A stretch of DNA of 64,000 bases, taken from NCBI GenBank assembly GCA_964019335.1, contig OZ025649.1:372001-436000 (forward strand), read 5' to 3'. Each line of letters starts with the position of its first letter. Positions within the stretch are counted from its first letter, which is position 1. The DNA comes from Diplonema japonicum. Taxonomy: Eukaryota > Euglenozoa > Diplonemea > Diplonemida > Diplonemidae. Below, in pieces: positions 28,237 to 35,018 of the stretch. Below the pieces are notes generated by a model. The model had not been told where the DNA came from, did no database searches, and saw only the letters and a program-made list of their open reading frames with translations. The position numbers were made by a program, and so were the translations under genes.

Positions 28237-28932
28237 ATGGTGCTGTGTGGATGCGGGTCAGTAGTGCAACCAGCGTCACTCAAGACGCATAAGCTATCCA
28301 AAAAACATAAAAACTGGGCAAAAGACAACGAGGATACCGAGAAAGAAAGCAGTAGCTCGGATGACAGCACAAGTGAGAGCACGGAGTCGGATAGCGATAG
28401 CGATAGCGAAAGCGAAAGCATAGAACAGACACCAAAGAAAAAACCGAAGCGTGGGTCGAAAGCAGCAGCACCAAAAACTGAGCCAGCGAAACGTGGTACA
28501 GCGCCTGCGCCTGTCTTTGATCCGCGACCTGAACCTGTTGAGATACCGAAAGATTTGAAACTGAAACCTGCACCTTCACCCATTGAACCCATCGTTGAGT
28601 GTGAGTGCGGCGCAGTGGTTGCTGAACGCGTCCTACGCAACCATCTTGGTTCTACAAAACATCAAAACTGGAAAACTGGAAGCCAGCCCATCAATCTTGT
28701 CATCAAGTTCCTCAGGGATCCCCCTGTGGTCCTCCCATTACCCGTTACAGCAACCGTTGCCACCCTCTTGGAAACCCTCTACAAGCAGAAAGGCTTCAAC
28801 TCCAGCAATGCCAGCGCACCCGGCAACTCCGTGCGCCTCATCTGCGGTGGTAAAGATCTAGTTGTTGAAAAGACGCTCGTGACACAGGGCGTGCGGAGTG
28901 GTTCCGACGTTCATTACATTGTGGTATTGTGA
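28237..28932 (+). CDS. Double zinc-knuckle and ubiquitin-like protein
   Basis: 231 residues. Two copies of a small zinc-binding unit flank a disordered middle: CGCGSVVQPASLKTHKLSKKHKNW (residues about 4-27, quoted in part) and CECGAVVAERVLRNHLGSTKHQNW (about 127-150); both have C-x-C, a His and a second His spaced as in a C2H2-type finger with K-H-x-N-W after it. Between them lies an acidic Ser tract and a Lys/Pro-rich segment. The last ~75 residues look ubiquitin-like (VIKFLRDPP...TLYKQKG...VRLICGGKDLVVEKTLVTQGVRSGSDVHYIVVL, quoted in fragments). It may be an RNA or nucleic-acid binding adaptor; this is inference. Start follows CTGTTTCAG at 28200. Confidence 0.7.
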   Translation: MVLCGCGSVVQPASLKTHKLSKKHKNWAKDNEDTEKESSSSDDSTSESTESDSDSDSESESIEQTPKKKPKRGSKAAAPKTEPAKRGTAPAPVFDPRPEPVEIPKDLKLKPAPSPIEPIVECECGAVVAERVLRNHLGSTKHQNWKTGSQPINLVIKFLRDPPVVLPLPVTATVATLLETLYKQKGFNSSNASAPGNSVRLICGGKDLVVEKTLVTQGVRSGSDVHYIVVL

Positions 28933-29127
28933 AAATTTGATAACAAACAATAACTAAAAATTCAGACCAAGTAAGCTTAGATTTGATTGAACCATCTCCT
29001 ATCTCCTTTTGGTTAAACTTTCTTTTTACTAGAGTGATGCATTAGAGTTCATCATTACCCGCAAACCTTGGGTGAGTCCATCATGAAATGATATATATAG
29101 CATAAAGACGCGGCTTACTTTCCGTGA
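28933..29127. other. Gene-flanking region upstream of tRNA
   Basis: Contains the third copy of GCTTAGATTT (28975-28984), 43 nt after the previous stop codon. A short GC-containing stretch at 29050-29090 has no recognised feature. Confidence 0.5.
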
Positions 29128-29199
29128 GCCCACCTAGCTCAGCGGTAGAGCGTTGGACCTTTAATCCAATGGTCGTGGGTTCGATCCCCACGGTGGGTG
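29128..29199 (+). tRNA. tRNA-Lys (anticodon UUU)
   Basis: A complete cloverleaf of 72 nt: acceptor GCCCACC/GGTGGGT with a G1-U72 wobble, D stem GCTC/GAGC, anticodon stem TTGGA/TCCAA, five-base variable loop and T stem GTGGG/CCCAC with loop TTCGATC. Internal promoter boxes are intact (TAGCTCAGCGG and GGTTCGATCCC). The anticodon TTT is at 29160-29162. The base before it (position 33) is C, not the near-universal U. A seven-T Pol III terminator follows at 29201-29207. The gene lies between two protein genes in the same orientation, 29 nt before the GID8 start codon. Confidence 0.95.
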
Positions 29200-29200
29200 C

Positions 29201-29207
29201 TTTTTTT
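29201..29207 (+). terminator. Pol III T-tract terminator of tRNA-Lys
   Basis: A run of seven T starting one base after the discriminator region. It is followed almost at once by GCTCAACAG (to 29219), the probable splice acceptor for GID8. Confidence 0.8.
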
Positions 29208-29228
29208 ATAGCTCAACAGTGGTGGAAA

Positions 29229-29962
29229 ATGCAAGGAAAACGCGATGATTTTAGACAAGGGACTCCAAGGGTGGAATTATCGCAGTACCAAAAAAAAGCG
29301 AAAGAGTTGGACATTGATAGGGAGAGCATGAACGAGTTGGTGATGAATTATTTACAAATAGAGGGTTTCAAAGAAGCAGCAGCGGCCTTTAGAGATGAAG
29401 CCGATGTGACAGCGGGAAATTTGGAGTCTATAACTGAGAGAGTGGATGTCAGGAAACACTTACAGAGCGGTGATGTGAAGAAGGCGAAGGATAAAGTCGA
29501 AGAGCACTTCCCTGGGGTATTGGAGGATGAGGAGCTAGCGTTCAGATTCAAATTTCAAGAGTTAATAGAACTCATAAAGCAAGGGGATTCAGACGGGGCA
29601 CTGCAGTACGCAACAGACAACATTTCAAGTGAGGAACTGTCGACTCAAAACTTAGAGCAGCTTGAGAACACCCTGTGCCTCCTTGCCTTCGAGGACCCTT
29701 CCAAGTGTAAATACTCAAGCCTCTTGGACCCCGCTCAGCGAGCTCAAACTGCGTCTTCAGTGAATTCTGCAATCCTCCGGGAGTCTTCTCAAGACCCCAC
29801 TCCACAACTACAGCTTGTGATGCGTCTCTTATACTGGATTGAGTCGAAACTTCAAGAAGACCTTCAGTATGTCAAAGAGGAAAATAAAGAGAATACCAAA
29901 GGTTCCCCCATGTCGATGAAGCTATCCGGCCTCCTTACGATCCTGATGACGAAGAGCTATGA
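29229..29962 (+). CDS. GID8/TWA1, LisH-CTLH-CRA subunit of the GID/CTLH ubiquitin ligase
   Basis: Exons 29229-29866 and 29902-29962 with a 35-nt intron (GTATGT...CCAAAG) give 232 residues, the size of human GID8 (228). LisH at about 37-69 (MNELVMNYLQIEGFKEAA), CTLH at about 75-130 and CRA to about 215 (LENTLCLLAFEDP). It is a scaffold subunit of the GID/CTLH E3 complex. Without splicing, the frame would run to 30179, 89 bases into the next gene; with splicing the protein ends LQFPHVDEAIRPPYDPDDEEL, aligning with the family's C-terminal YP...P pattern. The unspliced extension is therefore not native. The start codon is 10 nt after the acceptor in the tRNA 3' flank. Confidence 0.9.
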
Positions 29963-30090
29963 TGCGAGCGAAGAAATAAAAAAGTGCTTGCACCCATTCC
30001 TTCGTAGTGTGCCATATAACATAGAGAACAGGGTAGCGTCGAGTCTCCGTTTCTATCAATTAACCCATTCCCCGTTTCAAAGGTACACAA

Positions 30091-32355
30091 ATGGACGGGT
30101 ACGAGTCACAATTGGATGCGTTGCTGACGGTATTGCAAGAAGCGAAGGAGATGGTGACACCGTTTACAGACAGCATTAGCGGGGTTACGAATAAGCTTCA
30201 AAAGAACATCGACCGGCTTACGTGTCAAGATGCAGTGCTAGATGTGATGGTAACGGGGAACGGTATATGTGGAAAGTCAGAGCTAATTGACGTGCTGCTT
30301 GGAGATACTGTGGTGGGTGGGCTGCATGTAGGACAAGATATTGTTGTGAAACCGGGGATTTCAAAGATTCCGCTTCTCAGGAATTCTCATGGGAAGACCC
30401 TTGCTGTGGAAGTAGAGGGCGTGCGAAACTGGTTAAGAGACCACAAACCACAGTGCGACGCACTAGACGACGAAGAGACACCTACCTTGTTGTTGGAAGC
30501 CACGCCACAGTTCTTAAACAACAATCTCGCGATGCAAATGAACCTGATCGACACGAAGCGTGACACTATAATCGCTTCCCTCAAGAACGGATACCTCACG
30601 TATAACGCAGACGTCTTCATCATCCTTATCGATTACGAGATCCTCAAAACAGACAAGGAGTATACCATCTTGGAGCAGTTCAAAAACCCTCTCTTCAAAG
30701 GCGCCCCTTGTGAGAACTTTGTATTCGTTGTCAACAACGCCTCGCAGTTTTTTGCAACGCACCTGCACATCTCCAACATTCACGTGCAGGAGGAAGACAA
30801 GCCCAAATTTGAATCGTTGAAGCAAGTCACTTCCTACGTCATCGATCTCATCAAGCCTGTCATGAACAAGATCAAGAAGCAACAGGTTGTTGTTCTGCAC
30901 ACTAAGCTGGCCCACTACGCGCGCATTGTTCACAACGATAATTCCGGGACGCCTCTTGAGATTATTTACGATTACTGTGAAATGGGGTATGGGAGTGCTT
31001 ATATGCAGACGATTGACTCCATCCCCGAAAGCGATCTGAGATGCACCGCCGCTTTGCACGCTGAAGGACAGCTGAAAGACTCGGGTTTGGAGTATTTCGA
31101 ACAATGCCTCAGCACTATTGCATACAACGGTGCTCCGCTGTTCTTGTTATCCGTCTGCACGGATCTCGAGCATGTTTTAAACAAGTTTGGAAGCGTGCTG
31201 GAGGCCCAGCTTCCGCAACTACAACTCCAGAAAGACGTTACGGAAACTGAGCACCGGCAGCTCACGAAGGAGCTGTCATTCGTTGATTCAAAACTGGAAC
31301 AGGTGAAGCACGTGATCTCCTTGATGAGATCAGAACTCCAAGGCGTTATTGCTGACACTATTGATAGCTTCTGGACAGCACGCTTGAAAGACCTGAACAG
31401 CGTGCTCTTGGAGGGAAAGAAGCGGGACGAGTTCAAATCCCGCCAGGAGGTTTCTGTCAACGAACTCACGAACAAAGTCGAGCAGTTCGAGACCTTCATC
31501 GAAACAAAATACTTGAGGAACAAGCGGTACTTGTTGGACTCGTTAAAAACCGACAAACCGAGCGAGTGGGAGTTCCTAGGAAGCAATAAAGCACAAATCC
31601 TGGAAATGATCGAGAAACACTGCACAGACCACGTACTAGACATAGGACAGGTCTTCACACACTTCGTGAAGGATGAACTAGAGTTACTCCTACCAAGAGT
31701 ATCGGAGCTGTGCCAGCAGAGAAGAGACGAGCTGTTAGATATCCTGCACGAGAGTTTACATAGTCTGCTGGCCGCGACAGAGGCGCATACAAAAGTGCGT
31801 CTTGACGTCGAAACCTTGTGCGAGGTGTGGTTGTCAACAGGGTTACTGATCCCAGACGAGCGGAATCTCAACAATTTTATCAGGGAATTGCCGTTTGAAG
31901 CAACGAATATAATGAGCAAGGTGCTGCTTCCCAGCATAAACATTGGGAATTTGACAGACGCAGCATGCAAGGACAAAATGCTAGGGTACGTGGTGTCAGC
32001 ATGGACGGAAGTCCTGCAATCGAAAGATACTTTCAGCATGGTATCCTACAACAAAGAGTCTGTGACATGGTGTTTGGACAACCTAGACGAGCACATCACA
32101 AACTACGTGAGTACGTATATAAAGGCGCTCGCCGATGGTGTGGAGACACTGATGTCTGACACTACCGATATCGAAACCCACACGGAAGAGGTTCTGTCAC
32201 AGCACCGCGCCATTAGCCCTTTGTTGCAAAACACAACCCACCTCTCCACCTACCTGCGTGACTCTGTGAACTGGGAATACCACGTAGCCCACGCGGTGGC
32301 CCAGGAGCTTGCCCTGAAAAGGTCCGAGATGCAAAACGAGGTGGCGGCCGCGTAG
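30091..32355 (+). CDS. Dynamin-like P-loop protein, degenerate GTPase motifs
   Basis: 754 residues. A P-loop GNGICGKS is at about residue 56, in the position and context of dynamin-superfamily G domains (followed by ELIDVLLGD and a loop with VKPGISKIPL). The G3 segment reads LIDTKRD instead of D-x-P-G, and the G4 position reads VVNNAS instead of T-K-x-D. Residues about 370-460 and 560-750 are long helices, as in stalk regions. No membrane anchor is obvious. It may be a bacterial-type or mitofusin-like dynamin relative, or a pseudo-GTPase; membrane remodelling is inference. The start is nine bases after the acceptor GTTTCAAAG (30082). Confidence 0.5.
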   Translation: MDGYESQLDALLTVLQEAKEMVTPFTDSISGVTNKLQKNIDRLTCQDAVLDVMVTGNGICGKSELIDVLLGDTVVGGLHVGQDIVVKPGISKIPLLRNSHGKTLAVEVEGVRNWLRDHKPQCDALDDEETPTLLLEATPQFLNNNLAMQMNLIDTKRDTIIASLKNGYLTYNADVFIILIDYEILKTDKEYTILEQFKNPLFKGAPCENFVFVVNNASQFFATHLHISNIHVQEEDKPKFESLKQVTSYVIDLIKPVMNKIKKQQVVVLHTKLAHYARIVHNDNSGTPLEIIYDYCEMGYGSAYMQTIDSIPESDLRCTAALHAEGQLKDSGLEYFEQCLSTIAYNGAPLFLLSVCTDLEHVLNKFGSVLEAQLPQLQLQKDVTETEHRQLTKELSFVDSKLEQVKHVISLMRSELQGVIADTIDSFWTARLKDLNSVLLEGKKRDEFKSRQEVSVNELTNKVEQFETFIETKYLRNKRYLLDSLKTDKPSEWEFLGSNKAQILEMIEKHCTDHVLDIGQVFTHFVKDELELLLPRVSELCQQRRDELLDILHESLHSLLAATEAHTKVRLDVETLCEVWLSTGLLIPDERNLNNFIRELPFEATNIMSKVLLPSINIGNLTDAACKDKMLGYVVSAWTEVLQSKDTFSMVSYNKESVTWCLDNLDEHITNYVSTYIKALADGVETLMSDTTDIETHTEEVLSQHRAISPLLQNTTHLSTYLRDSVNWEYHVAHAVAQELALKRSEMQNEVAAA

Positions 32356-32533
32356 CGTTAATATTTTTAAGTTTCTAAGCCTTTCTTCTCCCTTATTGAT
32401 CACATGGTATCCAGCCATGCCATAAACACGATACTGTGCATTTACACACATAATGTTGTATTCCCTTCTCTTTTGTTGCCGTTCTCCCCTTAAGAAGAAA
32501 ACCTCCTTTTTTTTACACACAACAGGTGATCAT

Positions 32534-33934
32534 ATGGGTGATGCTGTCCGTGTGTTCATTGGAGGCATCCCTTCTTCTTTTCAGAACTATGATTTTAGAT
32601 CACTCCTAGATAGTTGCGGTGTGACATATGTGTCAGAACTGATTATGATACACCCTGGAGACGAGAGCTACAGCGCGTGTGCCAGCGTGATGGTAGAGAG
32701 GTGCGACGTGGACAGGTTGCGAAGGATGTTCGAAGGGATGATGATTGAAGGGCACCACGAGGCAATACGAGTGACGGTGTCTCGCAAGGGACCACACAAA
32801 GACGCGACACTGAAGCGGAAACTCAGCACAATGGAAAACAACTACGAATACGACAACGAGCCCATGGTGTACTCCGATACCTACGGGGAGTACAACAGCG
32901 AGTACATGGAATACCCAGCCGACACAGAAAGCAACACGTGCACGCTGTACTTCAAAGTGTACAAAGATTATAATGGGGAGCTGCGTGTGTCATTGCTTCG
33001 GAAAGTTCTTGAGAAATATGGAAAACCTGTGAAGATTCTCATCGAGCCGAGGAAGAAGCACAGCAACGAGGAACATGGGTTCACTCAAGGGTGGGCCGTG
33101 ATGGATTCACCGGAGAGCGCTGAAAATTGCATTGCGAACCTGTCGGGTAAGTTCATCATACAAGACCAGCTGATGTTGGAGTTGGAGAAATCGGAGCGGG
33201 GGTCATCGAACATAGTGGTGACGTGCAATAGTTATTATGAGTGGGACAGATATGGATCGGACACGTCGTCGGTGCTGCACGTGGCAGGGCTGACAACACA
33301 GGCTGATGTGAAGACAGGGGTACCATTGTTGACGAAGGAGAGCTTGCAGGTTTTGATAGGAAGCTTCGGAGACGTGGTGCGGATGAAGTTTGTGAAAGAC
33401 AGCAACGCAGCGTTGGTGGAGCTTCGTGCTATGGACCACCTCCGCAACGTGAGGCAGAAGCTCCACCAGATCCCCGTGTATGGCAACAAGTTGCGGGTTC
33501 GAAACTCAACGAAGAACTCTTTGACGGCTTCAAGAACTGATGATCCTTATTACAGTGAGTTCGGTCCCGAATGTCATCGGTTTACAAACGCGCCTCCGCC
33601 TGCTGCGTACTATGCGTCAAACTGTTTGCTTCTCTCGAACATCCCAGGGGATGTTACAGAAGGTGAAAACGAAGAACTCCTTGAAATTTTCCGGCCCCAC
33701 GGTGCCACTCATGCGGGCATCACATCTTCACACACTGCCATCATCGATTTCCCTTCGATTGGATCGGCAGTCGCTGCGTTAATCGCAACGCACGACCAGT
33801 CTTATACCTTCAACAGCCGCCCCATCCGTTTAAACGTTTCATATAGTGGCGAAACATACTCTCCTTCAACCACTCTCCACCGACACAACGTTCCCGAACA
33901 CGAACCCGAGGAGCTGGAGGAAATTAACATCTAG
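32534..33934 (+). CDS. PTB/hnRNP L-like RNA-binding protein, four RRMs
   Basis: 466 residues. Four RRM-like units in order: RRM1 at about 6-80 (VRVFIGGIPSSF as RNP2), RRM2 at about 135-220, RRM3 at about 250-335 (VLHVAGL as RNP2, AALVELRAMDHLRN as RNP1-like) and RRM4 at about 370-450 (CLLLSNIPGDV, TAIIDFPSIGSAVAAL). The absence of aromatic residues in the RNP motifs and the order resemble the PTB/hnRNP L class, which in trypanosomes controls mRNA stability and trans-splicing. Linkers are acidic and Tyr-rich (about 100-130). Start follows ACACAACAG at 32525. Confidence 0.7.
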   Translation: MGDAVRVFIGGIPSSFQNYDFRSLLDSCGVTYVSELIMIHPGDESYSACASVMVERCDVDRLRRMFEGMMIEGHHEAIRVTVSRKGPHKDATLKRKLSTMENNYEYDNEPMVYSDTYGEYNSEYMEYPADTESNTCTLYFKVYKDYNGELRVSLLRKVLEKYGKPVKILIEPRKKHSNEEHGFTQGWAVMDSPESAENCIANLSGKFIIQDQLMLELEKSERGSSNIVVTCNSYYEWDRYGSDTSSVLHVAGLTTQADVKTGVPLLTKESLQVLIGSFGDVVRMKFVKDSNAALVELRAMDHLRNVRQKLHQIPVYGNKLRVRNSTKNSLTASRTDDPYYSEFGPECHRFTNAPPPAAYYASNCLLLSNIPGDVTEGENEELLEIFRPHGATHAGITSSHTAIIDFPSIGSAVAALIATHDQSYTFNSRPIRLNVSYSGETYSPSTTLHRHNVPEHEPEELEEINI

Positions 33935-34279
33935 GTTATAGACGCACCAGAAAGGCTTTATCAGCCTTCTAATCACAGAGAACTAAAGTTTGTCTTGCGC
34001 TTTATTCATTCTTTCTCCCCCCTCCCGTCATTGGCTAACACTCACCCCATCATAGTGCCTTTTCTTTCTTTTTTTTTTAAAAAAAGGATTTAGGTTTGTA
34101 TGCATTTTTTTTTTCTGCTGCTTTCCTTCAGTATTTTCTTTCTTTCTTTTTTTTTTTTAAATTGTATCTGTCTGTGCCCCATCCTCCGTTTTCTCAGTTT
34201 TATTTTTATTTTTTTTTGTTTTTTCTGTCTTCACTGTTCTCCGCTTTGCAACAGCTTTTCAAATTCCCGCGATATTATA
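33935..34279. other. Intergenic region
   Basis: T-rich. A small hairpin (AAGGCT-TTATC-AGCCTT, about 33952-33968) lies 18 nt after the previous stop. The polypyrimidine tract from 34100 to 34254 ends in GCAACAG, the likely acceptor for the next gene. Confidence 0.5.
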
Positions 34280-34909
34280 ATGCCGTTGCTTGTTGAAGGT
34301 TGTTACAAGGGTCTAGGAGGAAACCCGATAATTGAGAACTTCAATTTAAAAATTCAAAAGGGAGAGCTTAGAGCGTTGGTGGGGGAGTCTGGAGCAGGCA
34401 AGACAACGTTGCTGAGGTGTTTGAGTGGGTTGTACGATGTAGACAAGGGGAGCGTTACGGTGGACGGCAAGACAATTAAAGAGATGGGAGCACCTGAATG
34501 GAGGGCGAATGTGGTGTACAGTGCACAGGACAGGATGTCTGCTGGGTTTGCTGATTCACCTTATGAGCTGGCTCTGGTCATCGGTGGGCTTCAATCCGTC
34601 AAGAAGCCAGGCCTCGCCAGCAAAGCAATCGAAATTGCCCTCCGCCTGAACATTTCTCAGGAAAAATTCCGCGGCCCGTGGACGAATCTCTCTGGCGGCG
34701 AAACCGCGCGATGCAAAATTTCTATTCTTCTCGCACAGAATCCTTCGTATCTTCTCCTTGACGAACCGACTGCGGCTTTAGACGAGCGGACAGCGCTCCT
34801 TGTTGAGAAGGAGGTGAGAGCATCCGGATCTGGCGTTCTATGGGTCACTCATAATCCAGCGCAAGCAGAGCGCTTTGATAGCGTGTATAAGCTGCAGAAG
34901 CGACGATAA
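34280..34909 (+). CDS. Stand-alone ABC ATPase subunit
   Basis: 209 residues, a single nucleotide-binding domain without membrane helices. Walker A GESGAGKT at about 39-46, Q-loop YSAQDR, signature LSGGETAR, Walker B YLLLDEPTAALDE and H-loop VTHNPAQ are all intact. Its brevity and the absence of a C-terminal extension resemble the FetA/YbbL-STAR1 type of ATPase, which works with a separate small permease in metal or sugar-nucleotide export. No such permease is encoded nearby, as expected for a eukaryote with unlinked genes. The poly-F extension upstream of the ATG is translated homopolymer and is not part of the protein. Confidence 0.85.
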   Translation: MPLLVEGCYKGLGGNPIIENFNLKIQKGELRALVGESGAGKTTLLRCLSGLYDVDKGSVTVDGKTIKEMGAPEWRANVVYSAQDRMSAGFADSPYELALVIGGLQSVKKPGLASKAIEIALRLNISQEKFRGPWTNLSGGETARCKISILLAQNPSYLLLDEPTAALDERTALLVEKEVRASGSGVLWVTHNPAQAERFDSVYKLQKRR

Positions 34910-35018
34910 ACGCACGGAGTCCTTGTTCAAATCCACCTTAGTTTCTCTCTTCCTCTAAAGTGTGCTTCCCCTGTTATTAGTGAATACACCATAGGCATAA
35001 CAGGGTTGGGGTAGGGTT

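Noticed and set aside
33950-33970. Hairpin as a bacterial-type terminator
   Set aside because: The genome is eukaryotic, and a six-base stem is easily found by chance.
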